In this document: positions 1-6,888 of the stretch, one piece after another | Layout of the letters: every line of letters starts with the position of its first letter | Numbering within the stretch: position 1 is the first letter of the stretch | Assembly (NCBI GenBank): GCA_020355145.1 | Contig: CP070660.1 | Span: 523,091-532,111, forward strand | Source of the DNA: Deltaproteobacteria bacterium | GTDB lineage: Bacteria > Desulfobacterota > DSM-4660 > Desulfatiglandales > B25-G16 | Direction of reading: 5' to 3' | Length of the DNA: 9,021 nt | Position numbers and translations under genes: made by a program | Notes under the pieces: model-generated | What the model saw: the letters and a program-made list of their open reading frames with translations, nothing else | Told to the model about the DNA's origin: nothing | Database searches by the model: none

Positions 1-1419
1 AGTAGCCTCTGTTGCCATCCTCTTTATAGTCCTTAGTAAGGGTCTGACTATAATGAAAAAAACCAAGGCGACTAAAAGTAGATTTACTATTGTTTTTCTA
101 TAGTCTCTCAAGAGTGTTAAGATATCAAACCCTTCACCCTCCCCTTCAATCTCACCCTCTAAGGAAATCGCCTCTGAAAATGGAATGGAGCTTACTGAAA
201 CCTGATCTTCCCTATCCTCACTATAGCCCATGGCCCTCTTTACTATATCTTCAAATGTCTTCAGCTCCTCTTTACTTCTCGGGATGTAAGTCCGCTTAAT
301 TGACCCATCTCTTAACTTCTCCACTTTGTATTTTCCATCGATAGCCGCCGCAACCGAAAGGAGTTTGATCTTTCCTGCTGGCTTAAGGATTGTCCTTGAG
401 ATCTTATTTATCTCATAATTTGTAGTAACATCCCTTTTCGTCTTTTTTTCCTGGGCCCCGGGTGTAGATGGCATAACACCCCTTCTTTGGTTAACCAATG
501 TCTCAGCGCTTTTTTCACCGCCTTCGCCACTCTCACTAGACTCCACAATATCCCTCTTACTTCTAACTACTGCTGCAAGGGGGTCGTATTCCTCCTCATT
601 TAAGGTGATTTGATCGAAATCAATCTCAGCATTTACCCTTACTATCGCCTTCCCTGTACCTACAATCCCCTCTAACATGCTTTGAACGTTCTTTCTTATC
701 TCATTTTCTACATTATTTTTATAATCAAGTTGTGCATTGCTTAACAGGCCAGATGTATCATCCCTATCCCCCCCCTTAAAGATAACTCTACCCTTTGTAT
801 CTACAACTGTCACCTGTCCGGGCTCAAGGCCTTCTACTGCACTTGCGACGAGATGGACAATCGCTGCGAGTTTGCCTGGCGGTAAGCTTGACCCCAGATC
901 CAACTGGATTGACGCAGAGGCCGGACTGCTCTCTTCGATAAAAAGCGACTCTTTTGGGAGGACTATAAAAACCCTTGAGTTGCTCACCTCTCTAAACTGG
1001 TTTATCGTCCTTGCTAACTCGCCTTGTAGGGCCCTCCTATAATTCAATTCTTGAACGAACTTGGTGGTTCTAAAATCAGTACGGTCAAATATCTCGAATC
1101 CTACAACGCCACCCTTAGGCAGACCATCACCTGCCAAGGCCAAGCGCAATTCATATACGTTTTCTGCTGGTACCATAATTATGGTTCCATTGGCCTCAAC
1201 CTTGTAAGGGATATTTCTCTCCTTCAGTTTAGAAACAACTGCACCGGCATCCTGTGGGGAAAGATCGTTAAACAAAACCTGGTAATCTGGCCTATTTGCC
1301 CATATAAACATAAAGGCAAATCCGGCGATCATAAGGATAGTGATAAAGACTATGCTGATCTTTCTGGAAAAAGGCATAGAGTTTAAAAGGTTAAGAAACT
1401 GACCTACAGAATCGTTCAT
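1..1419 (-). CDS. fliF: Flagellar MS-ring protein FliF (partial, C-terminus outside window)
   Basis: FliF forms the membrane-embedded MS-ring on which the rod, the C-ring (through FliG) and the export gate assemble. The frame is open from an ATG at 1419 to the left edge, giving the first 473 residues with no stop. Visible parts are an N-terminal membrane segment at about residues 20-41, a YscJ/FliF ring-building region from about 46 (with GLPKGGVVGFEIFD at 99-112 and SRVFIVLPKESLF at 148-160), a Lys/Glu-rich variable region, and a second membrane segment at about 444-458 followed by basic residues. FliF is usually about 520-570 residues, so the missing part is the cytoplasmic tail that carries the FliG-binding segment. 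The ATG is preceded by AAGGA about 10 nt upstream. The gene follows fliE after a repeat-filled 129-nt spacer. Identification is firm from its architecture and from the flgB-flgC-fliE context. Confidence 0.96.
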   Translation of the reverse strand, partial: MNDSVGQFLNLLNSMPFSRKISIVFITILMIAGFAFMFIWANRPDYQVLFNDLSPQDAGAVVSKLKERNIPYKVEANGTIIMVPAENVYELRLALAGDGLPKGGVVGFEIFDRTDFRTTKFVQELNYRRALQGELARTINQFREVSNSRVFIVLPKESLFIEESSPASASIQLDLGSSLPPGKLAAIVHLVASAVEGLEPGQVTVVDTKGRVIFKGGDRDDTSGLLSNAQLDYKNNVENEIRKNVQSMLEGIVGTGKAIVRVNAEIDFDQITLNEEEYDPLAAVVRSKRDIVESSESGEGGEKSAETLVNQRRGVMPSTPGAQEKKTKRDVTTNYEINKISRTILKPAGKIKLLSVAAAIDGKYKVEKLRDGSIKRTYIPRSKEELKTFEDIVKRAMGYSEDREDQVSVSSIPFSEAISLEGEIEGEGEGFDILTLLRDYRKTIVNLLLVALVFFIIVRPLLRTIKRMATEAT

Positions 1420-1436
1420 TCTGGTGGCTTCCTTCT

Positions 1437-1550
1437 TTGGTTAATTCGTTAAATCGTTAAATGGTTGATTCGTTAAATCGTCAAATAGTCGATTATGACG
1501 AACCATTTAACAAATGAACCAGTCAACTATTTGACTAACCCTTTAGGGTT
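1437..1550. repeat. 8-bp periodic repeats, direct then inverted, between fliE and fliF
   Basis: Seven adjacent octamers of the TTAAATCG type run from 1441 to 1496 (TTAATTCG, TTAAATCG, TTAAATGG, TTGATTCG, TTAAATCG, TCAAATAG, TCGATTAT). After GACG, five octamers in the opposite orientation follow at 1501-1540 (AACCATTT, AACAAATG, AACCAGTC, AACTATTT, GACTAACC). The best long-range matches are an 11-bp perfect inverted pair (1456-1466 with 1501-1511) and a 10-bp pair (1480-1489 with 1526-1535). These two pairings cross, so they cannot form one simple hairpin. A small palindrome AACCCT-TT-AGGGTT (1537-1550) covers the end of fliE. The block fills nearly all of the fliE-fliF spacer and has no coding content. 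It could be an interspersed simple repeat or a folded element in the mRNA; the sequence alone does not decide. Confidence 0.85.
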
Positions 1551-1839
1551 AAAATGGCATACGCATTATTTCTCTATAGGCCTCAATAACCTTATTCCTT
1601 ATCGTAAGAAGCAATCGCATTGATATATCAGCCTTCTGAAGGGCTATCATTGTCTCATGAATATCTGCCTTCCCCTGTAGAAGATCAACAACGGATCTAT
1701 TTGCCTCTCTCTCTAATCTGTTAACCCTGTTAATTGCCCCCTTTATGACCTTGCCAAACTCTACCGGAGCTTTCTGCTTAACCTTTTCACTATTTCCAAT
1801 AGGGGCTTGCTGTAAGCCTTCAATGCTTAGATCGTCCAT
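1549..1839 (-). CDS. fliE: Flagellar hook-basal body complex protein FliE
   Basis: FliE joins the MS-ring (FliF) to the proximal rod (FlgB) and is needed early for flagellar type III export. The 96-residue product has a disordered polar N-terminus and then the family's helical body, including the VVDLLQGKADIHETMIAL stretch (about 50-67) and the C-terminal LLLTIRNKVIEAYREIMRMPF region, which is diagnostic of FliE. It is slightly shorter than the usual 100-110 residues, with the difference at the N-terminus. The ATG lies 3 nt after the flgC stop. Its Shine-Dalgarno (GGGAGA) overlaps the last codons of flgC, so the two genes are probably translationally coupled. Confidence 0.97.
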   Translation of the reverse strand: MDDLSIEGLQQAPIGNSEKVKQKAPVEFGKVIKGAINRVNRLEREANRSVVDLLQGKADIHETMIALQKADISMRLLLTIRNKVIEAYREIMRMPF

Positions 1840-1842
1840 ATT

Positions 1843-2265
1843 TTATCTCCCTATTTCAAGTGCCTTAAGGGCCATCTGTTTTGTTGATTTGATAGCCGCT
1901 ATATTGGCCTCAAATGCCCTTCTGGCCATAAGCATGTTCGTAATTTCTACAACAAGATCAACATTGGGCTTGAACAAATATCCCTGCTTATCTGCATCAG
2001 GGTGGCCTGGATTATAGACCTTCCTAAAAGGGCTCTTGTCCTCGACAATATCATCAATTTTAACCCCCTCAGCCTGTGAGGCGAGAACCTTATTGAAGTC
2101 CTGTGCTGGCCTTGTGCTCATCACAACCATCTTTCTCCTATAAGGCCCACCTTTTCTGCTCCGTGTAGTCTCTATGTTGGCAAGGTTACCGGCAATGACA
2201 TCCATCCTTTTTCTCTGGGCATACAGCCCCGAGGCACTTATATCAAGAGATAGCAAAAAGTTCAT
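1843..2265 (-). CDS. flgC: Flagellar proximal rod protein FlgC
   Basis: FlgC is a proximal rod subunit exported by the flagellar type III apparatus and built into the periplasmic drive shaft. The 140-residue protein shows both hallmark ends of the rod/hook family. The N-terminal helix carries SASGLYAQRKRMDVIAGNLANIET (about 11-34, interrupted here by no gaps). The C-terminal helix carries NMLMARRAFEANIAAIKS (about 109-126), which packs against it. The middle contains the FlgC-type NPGHPDADKQGY segment (about 85-96). Length is typical (134-150). Start choice is clear: the ATG is 1 nt past the flgB stop, with AGGGAGG about 9 nt upstream inside the end of flgB. It is co-transcribed with flgB and fliE. 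Confidence 0.97.
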   Translation of the reverse strand: MNFLLSLDISASGLYAQRKRMDVIAGNLANIETTRSRKGGPYRRKMVVMSTRPAQDFNKVLASQAEGVKIDDIVEDKSPFRKVYNPGHPDADKQGYLFKPNVDLVVEITNMLMARRAFEANIAAIKSTKQMALKALEIGR

Positions 2266-2266
2266 C

Positions 2267-2674
2267 CTATCGACCTCCCTCTCTTATAACCTCTCTCAAT
2301 ATGGCTATCTTCCTCAAAAGTGTTTCAATTGCTGTCCTGTAGACCAAATTATTCTCGATGAGCCTTGTCATTTCCTTATCGATATTGACCCAGTTAAAAC
2401 CAGTCCATTCACCCTTTTCCTCAAAGGGTTCAACTCTATGTGCGGAATTCATCCTCAGGTCAATATGTCCCGGATTTGTCCTGACTAAATTAATCTCGTG
2501 ACCAGATTCCAATGCCTTTGCCAGGGCAGTCTTAAAATCAATATCTTTTGCCCTATAGTTAGGTGTGTCCAAGTTGCTAATATTACTGGTAATATGGGTA
2601 TGCCTTTGCTGAACTATGTTGACTGCCCGCTCAAGCGCAAGAAATGTTTTTGTAAATGATAATCTATCTGCCAT
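2267..2674 (-). CDS. flgB: Flagellar proximal rod protein FlgB
   Basis: FlgB is the innermost proximal rod subunit, exported early and placed next to FliE and FlgC. The chosen ATG gives 135 residues, the normal family length. The N-terminal helix has ALERAVNIVQQRHTHITSNI followed by SNLDTPNYRAKDIDF, the FlgB version of the rod-family signature. The C-terminal helix ends in NNLVYRTAIETLLRKIAILREVI. The frame stays open upstream to a TTG at 2722, which would add 16 residues. I prefer 2674 because AAGAGG (2686-2681) stands 6 nt upstream, because family members start here, and because a sigma-54-like promoter at 2733-2718 would place the transcript start at about 2707, inside that extension. The gene is 63 nt downstream of the response regulator and 1 nt from flgC. 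Confidence 0.96.
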   Translation of the reverse strand: MADRLSFTKTFLALERAVNIVQQRHTHITSNISNLDTPNYRAKDIDFKTALAKALESGHEINLVRTNPGHIDLRMNSAHRVEPFEEKGEWTGFNWVNIDKEMTRLIENNLVYRTAIETLLRKIAILREVIREGGR

Positions 2675-2717
2675 AATGCGCCTCTTGTATTCAAAATACC
2701 CTTCAAGATCATTGTTA

Positions 2718-2733
2718 AGCAATTTGCATGCCT
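2718..2733 (-). promoter_or_regulatory. Sigma-54-like (-24/-12) promoter for flgB-flgC-fliE-fliF
   Basis: Read on the minus strand the site is AGGCAT-GCAAA-TTGCT. It has the GG and GC dinucleotides and 5-nt spacing of the sigma-54 consensus TGGCAC-N5-TTGCA. The leading T is replaced by A and the C of GGCAC by T; the -12 half fits well. It begins just after the stop codon of the NtrC-type activator (2738). The predicted start near 2707 leaves a leader of about 33 nt containing the flgB Shine-Dalgarno. Position, spacing and an adjacent sigma-54 activator support it; the imperfect -24 half limits confidence. Confidence 0.6.
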
Positions 2734-2737
2734 TTTC

Positions 2738-4078
2738 TTATTGTGCCTCCATTTTTTTTCTGTACTCATTGAGTTTATTCCTCAATGTCCTCACACTTAT
2801 GCCTAAAATCTCTGCTGCATGGGTTCTGTTGCCATTTGTCTGGTCAAGGGCATGATAAATCACCTTTTTCTCCATCTCTTTCAGTGAAACTGTGGGTACA
2901 AAGGTGAATCTCCTATCTTCAGCTGGCCTATCCTTCTCACTAATAGAGATATCCTTCTGATCTATTAATTCCCCTTTACATCTAAGCACTGCCCTTTCAA
3001 TAATATTTTCAAGCTCCCTTATATTTCCTTTCCATGGCATTTGCATAAGCAACTGCATTACCTCTTCTGTCAATCCCCTGACATTTCTTTTATCTATCCT
3101 ATTGTATTTTTCGATAAAATAATTTGCCAGCAGGGGTATATCATCCTTCCTCTCCCTCAATGGAGGTAAATGAAATAAAATAACATTTAAACGATAATAA
3201 AGGTCCTCCCGGAATTTTCCATCCTTAAGGAGCTCTTCAATATCCCCATTTGTAGTGGCAATAATCCTAACATCCACAGGGACCGGGCTTATTCCCCCGA
3301 TCCTATCAATCTCCCTCTCCTGTAAAACCCTTAACAGCTTGGATTGAGGCTGAATATCCATCTCGCTTATCTCATCCAAGAGTATGGTCCCATGGTTGGC
3401 TATCTCAAACTTGCCCTTCTTTCTGGTGAGTGCACCCGTGAATGAACCCTTTTCGTGGCCAAATAGTTCGCTCTCCAGCAAGGTTTCTGGAAGTGCACTG
3501 CAGTTTATAGGTACAAAGGGTCTGCCCCTTCTATCACTGTGATGGTGGATATATCTGGCAAAGAGCTCTTTGCCTGTCCCCGATTCCCCCTGAATAAAAA
3601 CAGATGCCTGGCTTTTGGCTATATCTCTTGCCTCCTTTAGGAGTCTGTTCATCTCTCTATCTCTCGTGATTATAGTAAACCTTGCCTCTGACCTGTCTTT
3701 ATCTCCCACAGTCAAGCTATCAGATATCTGGGAGATAACGATTTCTATGATCTCGACTGTCAAAGGTTTTAAGATAAAATCATAGGCCCCCATCTTCATT
3801 GCTTCTACTGCTTCCTTGACCCTGGGATTAGCTGAGATAAGGATAACGGGTATGGATTCATTTACCTCTTTTATTCGCTTTAACAGGTCAATACCGTTCA
3901 TTTGAGGTAAATTTAGCTCAGCTATGACCAGGTCATAGTTATCCCTAACAATCTTTTCAAAGGCCGACAGAGCATCATCAGCTATGCTGACACAGTGGCC
4001 TGATTCAATAAAGATCTCACTTATGGTTGATCGATCCTGCGAATCATTTTCCACCAGTAATATCTTCTTCCCCCTCAT
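2738..4078 (-). CDS. Sigma-54 activator, NtrC/FlgR-like, with degenerate receiver domain
   Basis: This 446-residue protein has the receiver-AAA+-HTH layout of bacterial enhancer-binding proteins, which use ATP to open sigma-54 promoters. The receiver spans about 4-118. The AAA+ domain spans about 135-365, with Walker A GESGTGKE (164-171), the sigma-54 contact loop GSFTGA (211-216), Walker B TILLDE (231-236), arginine fingers R290/R296, and the sensor II segment WKGNIRELEN (349-358). A FIS-type HTH lies in the last 48 residues. The receiver is atypical: Glu54 replaces the phosphoacceptor Asp, the acidic pair is Glu10-Asn11 instead of Asp-Asp, Ser82 replaces Thr, and Lys104 is kept. Phosphorylation at the usual site is therefore unlikely and activity may be constitutive or partner-controlled (inference). 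The ATG is 9 nt after the AMIN-TPR gene; a GGAG lies about 13 nt upstream. Its position before flgB suggests a FlgR/FlrC-like flagellar role. Confidence 0.93.
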   Translation of the reverse strand: MRGKKILLVENDSQDRSTISEIFIESGHCVSIADDALSAFEKIVRDNYDLVIAELNLPQMNGIDLLKRIKEVNESIPVILISANPRVKEAVEAMKMGAYDFILKPLTVEIIEIVISQISDSLTVGDKDRSEARFTIITRDREMNRLLKEARDIAKSQASVFIQGESGTGKELFARYIHHHSDRRGRPFVPINCSALPETLLESELFGHEKGSFTGALTRKKGKFEIANHGTILLDEISEMDIQPQSKLLRVLQEREIDRIGGISPVPVDVRIIATTNGDIEELLKDGKFREDLYYRLNVILFHLPPLRERKDDIPLLANYFIEKYNRIDKRNVRGLTEEVMQLLMQMPWKGNIRELENIIERAVLRCKGELIDQKDISISEKDRPAEDRRFTFVPTVSLKEMEKKVIYHALDQTNGNRTHAAEILGISVRTLRNKLNEYRKKMEAQ

Positions 4079-4087
4079 CTCTAAATA

Positions 4088-6595
4088 CTATCTCCTCTCT
4101 TCTACTCCTTGTCTTTTTCTGATTTCCGTATTAAAGTTCAGCTCTTCTATCCTCTCTTTAGCGATATTGCTCCAGAATGGATCATTTAGACCGGAGATCT
4201 GGTTATAAAGCTCCAGGTAGTCCTCCCTTTTATTTAAAAGCCTATAGCATTGAGCAATCTTGAGCTTAAGCAAGATTTCATTTTCCTTCCCCTTTTCTAT
4301 CTCCAGGGCCTTATTAAAGAGAGAAAGGGCCTTTTTGGGATAACCCAGCTTGAGGTAAAGCTCTCCTATCTCTTTATAGATATGGGGGTATTGTATAAAA
4401 CATTTTCTCTTTAACTCATCTGCCTCCCTTGTTGCCTTTAAGGCCTCCTCATTAAAGTTGCACTTTATTAATGCCCTGACCTTATCAGTAAGAATTCTTG
4501 CCCTATCACAGGCTTTTAGATGATATCTCAAGGCAGAGGAAAACATCTTAACCGCAGTCAAGTATCTTTCTTGTTTAAAAAGGATCCTGCCTTTTAACTG
4601 GTATACATAGGAGGCATTTTTATCAGTTGGGTAACTATTTATAAGCAGATTTAACCTTGAAAGGGCCCCCTTGAGTTTATCCTTTTTAAATAAATCTCTG
4701 CCCACATAGAAAAGGAGATCTGCTGGCTTCTCCTCATCCGGCAAAAGGGGATCTGCCCTAATAAACATCTCTGTAGCCAAATCTTTAAGATTTAAATTTA
4801 CAGAGGCCCTTGCAATATCCAAAAAGGCATCAGGTGAGTTAATCATCGAAAATAGGTCTTTTTCCCTCTGGTAGACATTTATAATATTAGTGTATCTTTT
4901 TTCCTTCATATCTTCTTTGAGCATCCCCTCGAGGGTTATGTTTAAGGCCTGCCTAATCTGTTTTCTTAATTTTGAGACAGGATATTTCTTAAGAAACTCC
5001 TTTAAGGCCTTGAGGCTTTTATCATAATCCTTCTCCTTCTGATAAAGAATGGCCAGCTTAAGCAAGGCAAGTTGTGCCAGGGGATTTTTCTCATCTTTGT
5101 TAAGAATATTGTTCATAATGTCTTCATAAATCTCTCTGGGCAAACCTATATCTTTACCTATTACCTTAACAGACAATGCAATTCCCCTTTCTATCTCTAA
5201 TTCCCCCTGTTCTTGTTGCTCTGCAAGCCTAATTAGACTGATAAGTGCCCCTTCTGTTTCGGGGTGGCGTTCTATAACCAACTCATAAAATTTTACAGCA
5301 TCCTCTATTAATCCCTCACTTAGATAGGTATCTGCAATCTTGGTTAATATCAGATGGTTCATTTCTCCGTCAGGATAACTATTATAGAACCTAAATAGGT
5401 TTTCTCTGGCCTCAATATTATCCCCCAACTCGTAATAATTATGGCCTAAATACAGAAAAACCTCAGGGTACTGGTATATGGTTTCAGAATGTATTCTCCT
5501 GACATCAGAAAGAATGCTAATGGATCTGCGGAAGCTATTCATCTCATATAAGAGCTTTGACATTTCTATTTTTGCCTCTGTTTCCTCAGGCGAGCCTGGG
5601 TACTTAGAAACTACATACTCTAAAATGGAAAGGGCCTCCTTTCTCTTTTTTTTCAGGATGAAAAGTTTAACCTTTTGCATTAATGCCCTCACGGCCTCAG
5701 TTGAGTCTTCATATTTCTTAGCTACCAGGTTGTAGTAGGCCAGTGCCTCATAGTAGTTTTCTATCTTAAGACATAAATTCCCAATGGTAAGGAGGGCGCC
5801 TGGCACATATATCGAGGTCGGAAATCTGTTAATAGCATCCTCATAATGACCCTTAATTCTTGTAAAATTAGCTAAAATAGAACGTGAATATAATTCTTCA
5901 TAAGATTTTGCCAAGAGAAAATATGCCCTCTCTGTATATCTACCTGCCGGGTATGTTTTGATGAGATGGTTAAGATTCTCGATTGCCCCTGACCAGTTTT
6001 TAGCCGTGTATGCATCGACAGCCTTCAAAAAAAATGCGGTATCATCCTGGCCATCATCTGCCTCGATTTTAATCAGTTTCTCTAAAGCCAGAAACTCCTT
6101 ATCGGTCTGCCTGCGGTGGATCTGATTAGATTCGTCTTTTTCTTTATCTATTAGCTTTTGTGATCTAAGAAAGATAGTTAACCCATTATCGGCAGGCGTA
6201 GTCGTAAAGATGGGTATATCAGTTCCTTTAATGTCTAATACCAATCTGATTTTTTTGGGATGATATCCAACCCTTATACTTTTCAGATCCGGGCTTTTTA
6301 CAGGGATAGTCATAGATTCAAAAGGGTCTACTGCATTAGGGATATCAACTACAATTCTGGGTGGAAAATCGAGGGTTTTGGTAGAATAATCGGAAATTTT
6401 ACCATTCCCCAAGACACTTACAGTTGTTCCATATTTACTATCTTTTGTAGTAATTGAAATGATTCCGTTCATCAGCCCCTTATTGGGAACTGTAGTGGAG
6501 GGGCGGGTATTGGCGTTCAGATAATATGGTAACACCAGCAAAAAAAAGGAAAAGAGCAGGGTGATTATAGACCTGCTTTTAAGATAGAATCTCAT
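4088..6595 (-). CDS. Exported AMIN-domain TPR-solenoid protein, flagellar-locus associated
   Basis: I do not recognise a named gene; the architecture is clear. From the ATG at 6595 the protein is 835 residues. It has a signal peptide (basic start, hydrophobic core about 10-24, cleavage probably after LNA near 28) and a beta-rich AMIN-like domain at about 45-145 (containing FPPRIVVDIPNA, IRVGYHPKKIRLVLDI and GLTIFL). A charged linker follows, then an alpha-helical TPR array from about 185 to the end, with at least nine visible repeats such as LGHNYYELGDNIEARENLF and EIGELYLKLGYPKKALSLF. AMIN domains are known from AmiC and PilQ, where they localise to the cell wall or secretin region, and TPRs bind proteins. 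A periplasmic scaffold is therefore likely. The frame extends to a GTG at 6673, rejected because it puts 26 residues before the signal peptide and lies in a GC-rich repeat. It precedes the activator by 9 nt and is probably co-transcribed with it. A PflA-like motor role is possible. Confidence 0.88.
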   Translation of the reverse strand: MRFYLKSRSIITLLFSFFLLVLPYYLNANTRPSTTVPNKGLMNGIISITTKDSKYGTTVSVLGNGKISDYSTKTLDFPPRIVVDIPNAVDPFESMTIPVKSPDLKSIRVGYHPKKIRLVLDIKGTDIPIFTTTPADNGLTIFLRSQKLIDKEKDESNQIHRRQTDKEFLALEKLIKIEADDGQDDTAFFLKAVDAYTAKNWSGAIENLNHLIKTYPAGRYTERAYFLLAKSYEELYSRSILANFTRIKGHYEDAINRFPTSIYVPGALLTIGNLCLKIENYYEALAYYNLVAKKYEDSTEAVRALMQKVKLFILKKKRKEALSILEYVVSKYPGSPEETEAKIEMSKLLYEMNSFRRSISILSDVRRIHSETIYQYPEVFLYLGHNYYELGDNIEARENLFRFYNSYPDGEMNHLILTKIADTYLSEGLIEDAVKFYELVIERHPETEGALISLIRLAEQQEQGELEIERGIALSVKVIGKDIGLPREIYEDIMNNILNKDEKNPLAQLALLKLAILYQKEKDYDKSLKALKEFLKKYPVSKLRKQIRQALNITLEGMLKEDMKEKRYTNIINVYQREKDLFSMINSPDAFLDIARASVNLNLKDLATEMFIRADPLLPDEEKPADLLFYVGRDLFKKDKLKGALSRLNLLINSYPTDKNASYVYQLKGRILFKQERYLTAVKMFSSALRYHLKACDRARILTDKVRALIKCNFNEEALKATREADELKRKCFIQYPHIYKEIGELYLKLGYPKKALSLFNKALEIEKGKENEILLKLKIAQCYRLLNKREDYLELYNQISGLNDPFWSNIAKERIEELNFNTEIRKRQGVEERR

Positions 6596-6607
6596 ACAGA
6601 TCTTAGC

Positions 6608-6623
6608 AGCAATTACTATGCCA
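6608..6623 (-). promoter_or_regulatory. Sigma-54-like (-24/-12) promoter before the AMIN-TPR gene
   Basis: The minus strand reads TGGCAT-AGTAA-TTGCT, preceded by another T. It matches the sigma-54 consensus TGGCAC-N5-TTGCA at all positions except the final bases of each half, with correct spacing. It shares GGCAT-N5-TTGCT with the site before flgB. The expected transcript start is about 6597, only about 2 nt before the ATG at 6595. That ATG has no clear Shine-Dalgarno, so either the mRNA is nearly leaderless or the match is fortuitous. Confidence 0.5.
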
Positions 6624-6636
6624 ATGAGATAAACTT

Positions 6637-6710
6637 GGCCCGGCTTCGCTCCACAATTGGCGTCGGGCCCCACTTACAGGCCGGAGGGTAGGGCCTGCGC
6701 CCCCGAGGCA
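6637..6710. repeat. GC-rich palindromic island upstream of the AMIN-TPR gene
   Basis: About 54 of 74 bases are G or C, in sharp contrast with the AT-rich flanks. It contains two inverted pairs: CAGGCC/GGCCTG (6677-6682 with 6692-6697, 9-nt loop) and CGGGCC/GGCCCG (arms near 6637-6642 and 6664-6669, in plus orientation GGCCCG then CGGGCC). The composition and hairpins resemble a REP-like interspersed element, but family membership cannot be judged from one copy. It sits directly upstream of the sigma-54-like site. Confidence 0.55.
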
Positions 6711-6727
6711 GTAGCGAATCTTCTTCA

Positions 6728-6739
6728 ATCCATATGGAT
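6728..6739. promoter_or_regulatory. 12-bp perfect palindrome, possible activator-binding site
   Basis: ATCCATATGGAT is a perfect palindrome about 105-115 bp upstream of the -24 element at 6623-6618. That is a typical distance for the enhancer sites bound by FIS-type HTH dimers of NtrC-family activators. There is only one clear copy and a 12-bp AT-rich palindrome can arise by chance, so the assignment is tentative. Confidence 0.25.
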
Positions 6740-6888
6740 CACATTAATCAATTGCTAATAAAACAGGTATAATTTCAATAAGTTGTAGGATTTCCAAGAC
6801 ATAAATTCAGGAGATAGGAATGGACGGGAGGGAAAAAAGGCGATGAATTATAGGGCGTCATCATTTTGACAATAGATATTTGACGGGT

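Noticed and set aside
737..1386. Plus-strand open frames at 737-1042 and 1051-1386
   Set aside because: They lie antisense to an intact fliF reading frame, have no family signature, and show the composition expected of shadows.
1437..1550. CRISPR-like array
   Set aside because: The repeat unit is 8 bp without spacers and orientation switches midway; it is a simple periodic repeat, not a CRISPR.
2675..2722. Upstream extension of flgB to a TTG at 2722
   Set aside because: It has no match to the FlgB N-terminus, while the ATG at 2674 has AAGAGG 6 nt upstream and gives the usual family length.
6596..6673. Upstream extension of the AMIN-TPR gene to a GTG at 6673
   Set aside because: It would place 26 residues before a clear signal peptide, lies largely in a GC-rich palindromic repeat, and would cross the sigma-54-like promoter.
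6836..6875. Possible Rho-independent terminator after the canonical response regulator
   Set aside because: GATGA/TCATC is only a 5-bp stem with an 11-nt loop, and the T-run starts 3 nt after it; too weak to call.
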